Assembly: GCA_016649475.1 (NCBI GenBank)
Contig: JAENXP010000149.1
Location: forward strand, 1-6,306
DNA length: 6,306 bases
Source: Burkholderiales bacterium
GTDB lineage: Bacteria > Pseudomonadota > Gammaproteobacteria > Burkholderiales > SG8-39
Direction of reading: 5' to 3'
The translations under genes were made by a program, and so were the position numbers. Shown here piece after piece: positions 1 to 5,667 of this stretch (its first letter is position 1; the number at the start of each line of letters is the position of its first letter). The notes beneath the pieces were generated by a model. The model was not told the origin of the DNA and ran no database searches. It saw nothing but the letters and a program-made list of their open reading frames with translations.

Positions 1-36
1 CAAGTAAGCGAGAAAAAGGGGAATTAGGTCTCACCC

Positions 37-70
37 GGGGACCCCTGGGGTCCCCTAGGGGTCGGGTGGG
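37..70 (+). repeat. Alternating G4/C4 palindromes, potential G-quadruplex
   Basis: This short stretch alternates GGGG and CCCC blocks. Bases 37-45 and 47-55 are perfect 9-bp inverted arms around T46. Bases 52-61 (CCCCTAGGGG) form a second perfect palindrome. On the plus strand, G-runs at 37-40, 47-50, 58-61, 64-66 and 68-70 are separated by 1 to 7 bases, so the segment also fits the usual G3+N1-7 quadruplex pattern. Hairpin and quadruplex would compete. It lies upstream of the glycosyltransferase gene, next to other repeats. Any function is inference. Confidence 0.5.
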
Positions 71-107
71 CGTCGCGCGGGAGCGTAGGGGTCGGGTTGG
101 CGTCGCG
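56..107. repeat. 22-bp direct repeat, two copies, 30-bp period
   Basis: Positions 56-77 and 86-107 are the same 22-bp sequence with one difference (G at 68, T at 98). Each copy starts TAGGGGTCGGGT and ends GGCGTCGCG. The spacer is 8 bp (78-85). The second copy is preceded by G, giving GTAGGGG, and also forms the left arm of the inverted repeat at 85-158. The pair may be a partial duplication of a REP-like unit. Confidence 0.75.
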
Positions 108-158
108 AGCGAACAAGGAGCAACTTGTACAACGGATACACGCCAAGCCGACCCCTAC
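85..158. repeat. REP/BIME-like imperfect inverted repeat (GTAG...CTAC)
   Basis: The left arm 85-103 and right arm 140-158 are reverse complements over 19 bp with one mismatch, enclosing 36 bp. The element begins GTAGGGG and ends CCCCTAC. A 5' GTAG head is a hallmark of REP sequences handled by REP-associated tyrosine transposases (RAYTs); two inverted REPs form a BIME. The loop carries two small palindromes, TCGCGA (103-108, overlapping the arm end) and TTGTACAA (125-132). No transposase gene is in the window, so the REP assignment is inferred from architecture alone. A MITE remnant is the main alternative. Confidence 0.5.
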
Positions 159-180
159 TCCCCTACGCCCCTACTCCTAC
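151..180. repeat. Short CCCCTAC tandem array, 8-bp period
   Basis: CCCCTAC occurs at 152-158, 160-166 and 168-174, each preceded by a variable base, and a decayed copy (TCCTAC) follows at 175-180. The motif is the reverse complement of the GTAGGGG head at 85-91, so the array looks like repeated copies of one end of the inverted element. It ends 18 bases before the Shine-Dalgarno sequence of the glycosyltransferase gene. Confidence 0.6.
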
Positions 181-198
181 AGATTTCAACCAGCTACC

Positions 199-204
199 AA
201 AGGA
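199..204 (+). promoter_or_regulatory. Ribosome binding site of the glycosyltransferase
   Basis: AAAGGA lies 5 bases before the ATG at 210. It supports that start over a longer in-frame reading from 66, whose first 48 codons would run through the repeat cluster. A second in-frame ATG at 255 has only a weak AGG upstream. Confidence 0.6.
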
Positions 205-209
205 TCAGC

Positions 210-1574
210 ATGCCCCCCACCCTGCAGGCAGTACTTCGATTCCCAGGCTCTTCCATGGACCGCGGCTTGCCGCCGGGTCGGGGCTACCGGATTCTGGTGG
301 GCTCGGCTATCGTCCTGGGCCTTACAGCAATTCTTTACGTAATGCTCAACGGCGAGCTGTTTCGCCCGATACGGGAAAGCATCGCGGACGGCAACTTGAG
401 CGAATCGGTGCTGAAGCCGAGCCTGATATGGGCATCCATGGGCTTGTTGATGCTGGCTCTGCGCACCGTGCTCTGGTTCAGCTATCGGCCCTTCGACGCA
501 GCCACGCGTGAATCGGCACCGACCATGACCGTGGTGATCCCGGCCTACAACGAAGGGCCGATGGTCGAACAGTCCATCAATTCGGTAGCCGCCGCACGCT
601 ACCCTCCCGGCAAGCTCGAGATCCTGGTCGTCGACGACGGCAGCACCGACGACACCTGGACTTACATCCAGCGCGCTGCGGCGCGCCACCCGGGCCTGGT
701 CACCGCGGTAAAACTCGAGCGCAACCAGGGCAAGCGCGTGGCGCTCGCGACCGGATTCCGCGCGGCGCGCGGCGCAATCCTGGTCACCATCGATTCGGAC
801 AGCGTAATCGAGGCCGGCGCGCTGCTCGCGATGGCGGGCCCCTTCCGCGACCCGCGCGTGGGTGCGGTCGCGGGAAAGGTCGCCGCGCTGAATCGCGACG
901 CGGGATTCATTCCGCGGATGCTGCACGTGCGCTTCGTCCTTTCGTTCGATTTCCTGCGCAGCGTGCAGTCCACTTACCGCACCGTGTATTGCTGTCCGGG
1001 TGCGCTGGCCGCGTATCGCGCAAGCGTCGTGCACGAGCTCCTGGAGCCCTGGCTGGAGCAGCGCTTTCTCGGCGTGCGCTGCACCTACGGCGAGGATCGC
1101 GCGCTGACCAACGACATCCTGGATCGCGGCTACGACGCGGTGTACCAGGGCAGTGCCGTCGTGCATACCCTGGTTCCGGACACCTATGCCAAGCTGTGCA
1201 AAATGTACCTGCGCTGGGACCGCAGCTATATACGCGAAGAAATCCGCTTCGCCCGCATCGTGTGGAAGCGCCCGCTGGTGCCCATGCTGCTCGCAGTGTT
1301 CGAAAAGCTGATCACCAATCTGCGCTTTCCCATGGCCTGGACCGCAACCGCCCTGCTCGCGGTGATCGCCGTATCCGACCCGCTGGTGCTGGCGCGCGTG
1401 CTGCTTGCCATCGGCGCGGGCGCGAGCTTCTACATGCTCTACTACGTCTACACCGAAAGGTCCATGCGCTTCGTGCACGGAATTTTCTACGCCTACTTCG
1501 CCTTCTTCGCGCTTTGGTGGATTTTTCCCTACGCGCTCATGACCGTGCGTTCGCGCTCGTGGATGACACGCTGA
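210..1574 (+). CDS. Membrane-bound processive GT2 glycosyltransferase, hyaluronan/chitin synthase-like
   Basis: This 454-residue inner-membrane glycosyltransferase probably polymerises or transfers a nucleotide-activated sugar and may export the chain. Two membrane helices come first (about residues 26-46 and 70-91). A GT-A domain follows: VVIPAYNEG at 108-116, VVDDGSTDD at 140-148 (nucleotide binding), the DSD metal site at 195-197, the CCPGALAAYR acceptor-site segment at 261-270, GED with the likely catalytic Asp at 294-296, and an RW-type motif at 332-336. Three C-terminal helices (about 372-389, 392-414, 420-446) complete the HasA/NodC-like layout. The usual QxxRW reads MYLRW, so the conserved Gln is Met. 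The start at 210 rests on its Shine-Dalgarno sequence; ATG 255 is possible. The gene stands alone, convergent with an MFS gene. The family is secure; the sugar and polymer cannot be told from sequence. Confidence 0.88.
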   Translation: MPPTLQAVLRFPGSSMDRGLPPGRGYRILVGSAIVLGLTAILYVMLNGELFRPIRESIADGNLSESVLKPSLIWASMGLLMLALRTVLWFSYRPFDAATRESAPTMTVVIPAYNEGPMVEQSINSVAAARYPPGKLEILVVDDGSTDDTWTYIQRAAARHPGLVTAVKLERNQGKRVALATGFRAARGAILVTIDSDSVIEAGALLAMAGPFRDPRVGAVAGKVAALNRDAGFIPRMLHVRFVLSFDFLRSVQSTYRTVYCCPGALAAYRASVVHELLEPWLEQRFLGVRCTYGEDRALTNDILDRGYDAVYQGSAVVHTLVPDTYAKLCKMYLRWDRSYIREEIRFARIVWKRPLVPMLLAVFEKLITNLRFPMAWTATALLAVIAVSDPLVLARVLLAIGAGASFYMLYYVYTERSMRFVHGIFYAYFAFFALWWIFPYALMTVRSRSWMTR

Positions 1575-1590
1575 ACCCGGCCGTCATGTC

Positions 1591-1630
1591 CGATCAGCCG
1601 ATCAGCCGATCAGCCGATCAGCCGATCAAC
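1591..1630. repeat. 8-bp tandem repeat, five units of CGATCAGC
   Basis: Five contiguous units start at 1591, 1599, 1607, 1615 and 1623. The first four are identical and the last reads CGATCAAC. Each unit contains one GATC. The array fills most of the 51-bp gap between two converging genes, and the stop codon of the minus-strand MFS gene (1626-1628) lies in the degenerate last unit. Change in copy number would therefore leave both proteins intact. No classical stem with a U-tract is present, so it is not called a terminator. Confidence 0.9.
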
Positions 1631-2840
1631 CGGTCTGCGGCGTGCGCAGCGCGCCGCGCAGCCCCAGCGTCAGCGGCAGCACCAGCAGCACCACCGCCGC
1701 GATGACGCCTAAAGTGCGCGGCACGCCGATGGCATCGCCGATCAGGCCGTAGAGCATGGGTGACACGGCGCCGGAACCGATGGTGAGCGTGTAGAAAATG
1801 CCGAACGCGCGCGCCCGGCGCGCGCCCGGGACGATTTCCGCCATCGTGCCGTAGGTCACCGACGAGGTGCCGTTCAGCGCGATGCCGAGCAGCGGCAGCA
1901 GCAGCATCGACGCCTCCAGCGACAGCGGCAGCAGCGCGACGATGCCGGCGGCAGTGGCGACCTCGGTCAGGATGGTGGTGCGCAGCACGCCGGCGCGCGC
2001 CGCGATCAGGCCGCAGATGAATTTCCCCGCGGCGCCGCCGGCAAACGTAAGGCTCAGCGCGAAGCCGGTCTGCGTGACCGATGCGCCTTTCGCAATCAGC
2101 GCGAACGGCAACAGCGTCAGAAAACCCATGCGCGTGGCGCTGTCGATGACGCCGATCGCCGACAGCGAGACGAATCCCAGGTTCATCAGTGCGCCCGGCG
2201 CGTTTGCAGCGCTGCCCGGCGCGGGCGCTTCGGCCACCGCCTGATGCAGCGTGCGCGGCACGGCAAACCAGATCGCCAGCGCCGCTGCCAGACCGAGCAC
2301 GCCCATCAACGAGGTCACCACATGCCAGTCGAGCACGGCGAGCAGCGCCGCGCATAGCGCCGGCAGCAGCACCTTGCCCACGTCGCCGGAAAAATTGTAG
2401 GTGCCCAGGGCGGCGCGCAGCGGCGCGCCCTCGAACGCGCGCGAAGTCAGCGTCGAGGCCAGCGGATGCTGCACGCTCGCCCCCGCACCGCTCAGCGCGA
2501 GGCATAGCGCGAGCCCGAGAAATCCCCCGGTCCAGCCCGAGAATATGAACCCAGCCGCCGCAACCAGCGTGCCCAGTGCAAGCAGCGCGCGCTCCCCGAC
2601 GCGCTCGGCGAGCAGGCTCGCCGGCACCTGCAATACCGCCATCGAACCGGAGTACAGCGTCTTCAGCATTCCGACCTGCACGAACGACAGCCCGAACGCC
2701 GCCTGCCACACCGGGAACAAAACGTAGAGCAGATCGGAGAAACCGTCGTGCAGCGCATGCGCACCGCAGCATGCGGCGAGCGTGCGCCGGCTGCGCGGAG
2801 ACGCGGGCGGGACCGGCGCGGCCAATGTGTCGGAGCTCAT
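1626..2840 (-). CDS. MFS transporter, fosmidomycin-resistance (Fsr)-like in parts
   Basis: This 404-residue hydrophobic protein has the length and pattern of a 12-helix major facilitator carrier in the inner membrane. The first helix contains HALHDGFSDLLY (29-40), followed by the loop LAERVGERALLALG (77-90), where the MFS signature normally lies but without its usual GxxxDRxGRR form. ASVQHPLAST (121-130) resembles the HP-containing segment of Fsr-type exporters. A polar central loop (about 195-218) separates the two six-helix halves. The second half includes GFALSLTFAGGAAGKFICGL (259-278) and SPMLYGLIGDAIG (360-372). The ATG at 2840 has a weak GGAA seven bases upstream. The gene is divergent from the cupin cluster and convergent with the glycosyltransferase. 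Substrate and direction are unknown; the Fsr resemblance is local and does not prove drug export. Confidence 0.85.
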   Translation of the reverse strand: MSSDTLAAPVPPASPRSRRTLAACCGAHALHDGFSDLLYVLFPVWQAAFGLSFVQVGMLKTLYSGSMAVLQVPASLLAERVGERALLALGTLVAAAGFIFSGWTGGFLGLALCLALSGAGASVQHPLASTLTSRAFEGAPLRAALGTYNFSGDVGKVLLPALCAALLAVLDWHVVTSLMGVLGLAAALAIWFAVPRTLHQAVAEAPAPGSAANAPGALMNLGFVSLSAIGVIDSATRMGFLTLLPFALIAKGASVTQTGFALSLTFAGGAAGKFICGLIAARAGVLRTTILTEVATAAGIVALLPLSLEASMLLLPLLGIALNGTSSVTYGTMAEIVPGARRARAFGIFYTLTIGSGAVSPMLYGLIGDAIGVPRTLGVIAAVVLLVLPLTLGLRGALRTPQTG

Positions 2841-2859
2841 GCGATAGTTCCAGTTCGGC

Positions 2860-2948
2860 GATACTGCGGCTAACGATAACCGACGATGAGGCGCGCAGCT
2901 ACGAGAGTATCTCCGCCTCGATCAGCGGCAGTCAATCAGGATACTGCG
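2860..2948. repeat. 9-bp direct repeat GATACTGCG in the divergent region
   Basis: GATACTGCG occurs at 2860-2868 and again at 2940-2948, 80 bp apart. One copy falls in the predicted MFS leader and the other just upstream of the predicted -35 box, so the copies bracket the promoter. They could be regulator binding sites, but two short copies are weak evidence. Nothing else distinctive was seen in the 212-bp intergenic region. Confidence 0.3.
2906..2935 (-). promoter_or_regulatory. Putative sigma70 promoter of the MFS gene
   Basis: Read on the minus strand, TTGACT (2935-2930, five of six consensus bases) and GATACT (2911-2906, four of six) are separated by 18 bp. Transcription would begin near 2898-2900 and leave a leader of about 60 bases before the ATG at 2840. 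This was found by eye in a high-GC genome, so chance matches are possible. No equally good promoter was seen on the plus strand for the cupin gene. Confidence 0.4.
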
Positions 2949-3040
2949 AAAAGTCCGGTTAGCAACTTTCAGCCCGCGAACCATAGCCGTGATTCAAGCG
3001 TAGACTAACTCATGATGCAGCAGCGCTTGACTCGACTACC

Positions 3041-3045
3041 GGGAG
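3041..3045 (+). promoter_or_regulatory. Ribosome binding site that sets the cupin start
   Basis: GGGAG lies 7 bases before the ATG at 3053, which is optimal spacing. It nearly touches the in-frame ATG at 3047, too close for initiation there. The start at 3053 is therefore preferred, which removes two residues (Met-Ala). Confidence 0.7.
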
Positions 3046-3052
3046 AATGGCT

Positions 3053-3382
3053 ATGAGCGAAGATCAGCCCCAACCCTATAAAGCGAAGAAGATTTCGGTC
3101 ATCGCCAAGGGCGCAGACGTGCTGGTGCGCGAATACGAGCTCGGTCCCGGAGAATTCGTCCCCTGGCACCATCACACTGCGGTTACCGATCACTTCTACT
3201 GCCTGGAGGGGACGGTGCTGATCGAAACACGCGCGCCCGCCGCACGCCGAGAGCTGAGTCCGGGCGAGTCCGTCACCGTGACTCCGCCGACGGCGCACCA
3301 TGTATCCGGCGCGTCCGGCAGCCCCTGCCGCTTCCTGCTGATACAGGGAGTGGGCCGATATGATTTCGTCAAAGAGGAATAA
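3053..3382 (+). CDS. Small single-domain cupin protein
   Basis: This 109-residue cytoplasmic protein is a single cupin beta-barrel. Motif 1 fits G(X)5HXH(X)4E(X)6G exactly in spacing: Gly33, His39, His41, Asp46 in the place of the usual Glu, and Gly53 in FYCLEG. Motif 2 runs from Gly71 to His82 (the fourth metal ligand) through VTPPTAHHV, with Pro79 where a Gly turn is common. It probably binds a divalent metal with His39, His41, Asp46 and His82. Small cupins of this kind can be isomerases, dioxygenases, sugar- or acid-binding proteins or sensors, and sequence alone does not decide. Its stop is 5 bases before the malic enzyme start, so the two are co-transcribed and possibly act on related metabolites. 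The start at 3053 is chosen over 3047 by its Shine-Dalgarno sequence. Confidence 0.85.
   Translation: MSEDQPQPYKAKKISVIAKGADVLVREYELGPGEFVPWHHHTAVTDHFYCLEGTVLIETRAPAARRELSPGESVTVTPPTAHHVSGASGSPCRFLLIQGVGRYDFVKEE
3373..3378 (+). promoter_or_regulatory. Ribosome binding site of the malic enzyme
   Basis: AGAGGA overlaps the last codons of the cupin gene and lies 9 bases before the ATG at 3388. The overlap suggests translational coupling between the two genes. Confidence 0.6.
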
Positions 3383-3387
3383 TAACC

Positions 3388-4872
3388 ATGGCTAAAATCG
3401 CGGCAAAAATTCAACCCGACCCCCACGCTCCTCACACTCACGGCGCACCGAGTGCCAGTTACAGCATCACCTTGCGCGTCCAGCTGAAAAACCGCGTCGG
3501 CATGCTCGGCAAGATCGCCTCCACCATCGGCTCGATCGGCGGTGACATCGGCGCCGTCGACCTGGTTTCTGCCACCAAGGAAGGGACGGTGCGCGATCTT
3601 ACCGTCGATGTGGGCGACACCCGGCACGGCCAGCAGGTGATCGAGGCCGTGAAGAAACTCCAGGGCGTGCGCGTCCTCAACGTATCGGACCGCACCTTCC
3701 TGATGCACCTCGGCGGTAAGATTCAGATCACGAGCAAGATACCGCTGCGCACCCGCGCTGACCTTTCCATGGCCTATACGCCGGGCGTGGCCCGCGTGTG
3801 CATGGCCATTGCCGAAGACAAGTCGAGAGCGCAGATCCTGACCATCAGGAAGAACTGCATTGCGGTGGTGACCGACGGCACGGCGGTACTTGGACTGGGG
3901 GACATCGGCCCGGAAGCGGCGATGCCGGTGATGGAGGGGAAGGCGGTGTTGTTCAAGGAATTCGGCGGCGTGGATGCCTTTCCCATCTGCCTCGCCACCA
4001 AGGACACCGAAGAAATCATCCGCACGGTGATCGCGCTGGCGCCGACCTTCGGCGGCTTCAACCTCGAGGATATCTCGGCGCCGCGCTGCTTCGAAATCGA
4101 GGAACGCCTCAAGGCGGCCCTGGACGTCCCCGTGTTCCACGACGACCAGCACGGCACCGCCGTGGTGGTGCTGGCGGCGTTGATCAACGCGCTCAGGATC
4201 GTGAGGAAGAAAATGGCCAATCTGAAGGTAGTGGTCAACGGCATCGGCGCCGCCGGGGTCGCCTGCAGCAAGATGCTGCTCGCCGCCGGCGTAACCAATA
4301 TCGTCGGCTGCGACCGCACCGGCGCAGTCTACAAGGGACGCAAGGAGAACATGAACGAGGCCAAGCAGTGGTTCGCCGCGCACACCAATCGCGCAAAATT
4401 CAAGGGAACCGTGCTGCAGGCGATGCAGGGGGCAGATCTGTTGCTGGGACTGTCCGCCCCGGGAACCATCACGCGTGCGGCGGTGCAGAGCATGGCCAAG
4501 GATGCCATGGTGTTCGCCCTGGCCAACCCGACCCCGGAGATCATGCCCGAGGACATTCAGGACTGCGCGCGGATCATAGCCACGGGCCGCAGCGACTATC
4601 CGAACCAGATCAACAATGTGCTGTGCTTTCCGGGAATCTTCCGCGGCGCCCTGGACTGCCGCGCCACCTGCATCAACGAGGAAATGAAACTCGCCGCGGC
4701 GCAGGCCATCGCCAGCGTGGTGGGCAAGCACGAGTTGTCTGAGGACTACATCATCCCCAGCGTGTTCAACCGCAAGGTGGCGCAGGTCGTGGCCAAGGCA
4801 GTCGCGCATGCGGCCCATGCGAGCGGCGTCGCGCGCAAGCGCCGCACCCACCTGAACCTCTACCACGCCTAG
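3388..4872 (+). CDS. ACT-domain malic enzyme, probably NAD-dependent (oxaloacetate-decarboxylating)
   Basis: This cytoplasmic enzyme of 494 residues should oxidatively decarboxylate malate to pyruvate, CO2 and NAD(P)H, linking the TCA cycle to pyruvate. After a His-containing leader (His13, 16, 18), an ACT domain spans about 26-100, with NRVGMLGKIASTIGSIGGDI at 35-54. ACT domains commonly bind amino acids, so allosteric control is likely. The malic domain follows: AYTPGVA with the general-acid Tyr130, EGKAVLFKEFGG with Lys185, metal ligands in NLEDIS (Glu227, Asp228) and FHDDQHGTA (Asp252/253). The Rossmann half has NGIGAAG (284-290), then Asp309 in CDRTG, ANPTPE (379-384) and NQINNVLCFPGIFRGALD (406-423). 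All key residues are intact. Length fits a short-form bacterial malic enzyme (about 400 residues) plus ACT. NAD rather than NADP use is a guess from related ACT-fused enzymes. It lies 5 bp after the cupin. Confidence 0.93.
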   Translation: MAKIAAKIQPDPHAPHTHGAPSASYSITLRVQLKNRVGMLGKIASTIGSIGGDIGAVDLVSATKEGTVRDLTVDVGDTRHGQQVIEAVKKLQGVRVLNVSDRTFLMHLGGKIQITSKIPLRTRADLSMAYTPGVARVCMAIAEDKSRAQILTIRKNCIAVVTDGTAVLGLGDIGPEAAMPVMEGKAVLFKEFGGVDAFPICLATKDTEEIIRTVIALAPTFGGFNLEDISAPRCFEIEERLKAALDVPVFHDDQHGTAVVVLAALINALRIVRKKMANLKVVVNGIGAAGVACSKMLLAAGVTNIVGCDRTGAVYKGRKENMNEAKQWFAAHTNRAKFKGTVLQAMQGADLLLGLSAPGTITRAAVQSMAKDAMVFALANPTPEIMPEDIQDCARIIATGRSDYPNQINNVLCFPGIFRGALDCRATCINEEMKLAAAQAIASVVGKHELSEDYIIPSVFNRKVAQVVAKAVAHAAHASGVARKRRTHLNLYHA

Positions 4873-4903
4873 GCGCGCATCCAGATCAACCATTCTCCGT
4901 ACG

Positions 4904-4910
4904 AAAGGGG
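4904..4910 (+). promoter_or_regulatory. Ribosome binding site supporting a TTG start
   Basis: AAAGGGG lies 7 bases before the TTG at 4918. The strength and spacing of this site are the main reason to accept the rare start codon. Confidence 0.65.
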
Positions 4911-4917
4911 CTCGCAA

Positions 4918-5643
4918 TTGAAACCGATCAAGGCGTATCGAAATCCGGACTTCATCCACGGCAAGGAGGCGCGCTCGCTGCGCATCCTGGCTGAGTACCT
5001 CGAACCGAAAAGCCGCCTCGAGGCAGAAGGCGTGGAGGACACCATCGTGTTTTTCGGGTCGGCGCGGATCGCGCACGGCTCGCCCTGGTACGAGGCGGCG
5101 CGCCTGCTCGCTTTTCGCCTGACGCAATGGTCCAAGGGGCTGGATGCGGCGGCGCAGCGCCGCTTCGTCGTCTGCACCGGCGGCGGACCGGGCATCATGG
5201 AGGCGGCAAACCGCGGTGCCTCCGAGGCGCGCGGCCGCAACGTCGGCCTGTCGATCTCGCTGCCGCGCGAGGAAGGCGGCAACGAGCACGTGACGCGCGA
5301 ACTCTCGTTCCATTTCCACTATTTCTTCATGCGCAAGTTCTGGCTCGCCTACATGGCCAAGGCGGTGATCGTGTTCCCGGGCGGCTACGGCACACTGGAT
5401 GAACTGTTCGAGATACTGACCCTGGTGCAGACGAAGCGCATGACCAAGCGCATGCCGATCGTACTGTTCGGCACGGAGTACTGGCGCGAGGTGATCAACT
5501 TCGACGCGCTGGTGCGCCACGGCACCATCGACGCCGCGGACGTGAACCTGGTGCACCGCACGGACTCGGTGGACGACGCCTACGACTGGCTGCTACTTCA
5601 GCTCACTGAGCAGGCGCTCGGGAAACCCGGCCCCATGCTTTAA
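4918..5643 (+). CDS. LOG-family protein (nucleotide 5'-monophosphate phosphoribohydrolase-like)
   Basis: This 241-residue cytoplasmic Rossmann-fold protein belongs to the LOG family, often mislabelled as lysine decarboxylase. Characterised members cleave the N-glycosidic bond of nucleoside 5'-monophosphates, either cytokinin ribotides or, in PpnN-type enzymes, purine and pyrimidine nucleotides. Visible signatures are FFGSAR (45-50), CTGGGPGIMEAANRG (86-100, with Glu95), the FMRKFW segment (137-142, Arg139), and the hallmark PGGYGTLDE (154-162, Glu162), which fits PGGxGTxxE. An extra N-terminal region of about 40 residues precedes the core, making it longer than the ~190-residue short LOG proteins. 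Translation starts at TTG with a good Shine-Dalgarno site. It begins 45 bp after the malic enzyme and is probably in the same operon. The family is firm; the substrate is open. Confidence 0.9.
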   Translation: MKPIKAYRNPDFIHGKEARSLRILAEYLEPKSRLEAEGVEDTIVFFGSARIAHGSPWYEAARLLAFRLTQWSKGLDAAAQRRFVVCTGGGPGIMEAANRGASEARGRNVGLSISLPREEGGNEHVTRELSFHFHYFFMRKFWLAYMAKAVIVFPGGYGTLDELFEILTLVQTKRMTKRMPIVLFGTEYWREVINFDALVRHGTIDAADVNLVHRTDSVDDAYDWLLLQLTEQALGKPGPML

Positions 5644-5667
5644 CCAGGTACTGATTTCGCTCCCATT

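Noticed and set aside
66..209. 48-residue N-terminal extension of the glycosyltransferase
   Set aside because: It is translated from the repeat cluster, has no family resemblance, and a good Shine-Dalgarno site marks ATG 210.
186..1478. 430-codon open frame antisense to the glycosyltransferase
   Set aside because: The sense strand carries all GT2 motifs. The antisense product is low-complexity with no membrane or domain pattern.
1575..1625. Bidirectional terminator between the convergent glycosyltransferase and MFS genes
   Set aside because: The gap is occupied by CGATCAGC repeats, which do not form a stable GC stem and have no T-tract.
1591..1630. CRISPR-like array
   Set aside because: Units are 8 bp and contiguous with no spacers, so this is a simple tandem repeat.
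3047..3049. Upstream in-frame ATG for the cupin
   Set aside because: The GGGAG ribosome site ends one base before it, too close for initiation; ATG 3053 has ideal spacing.
3196..5556. Very long open frame (786 codons) on the minus strand across cupin, malic enzyme and LOG genes
   Set aside because: It lies antisense to three genes with clear family motifs, and its translation is rich in His, Arg, Ala and Gly with no recognisable domain. It is a by-product of strong GC bias at third codon positions.
5644..5667. Terminator between LOG and the second MFS gene
   Set aside because: Only 24 bases with no inverted repeat are present.
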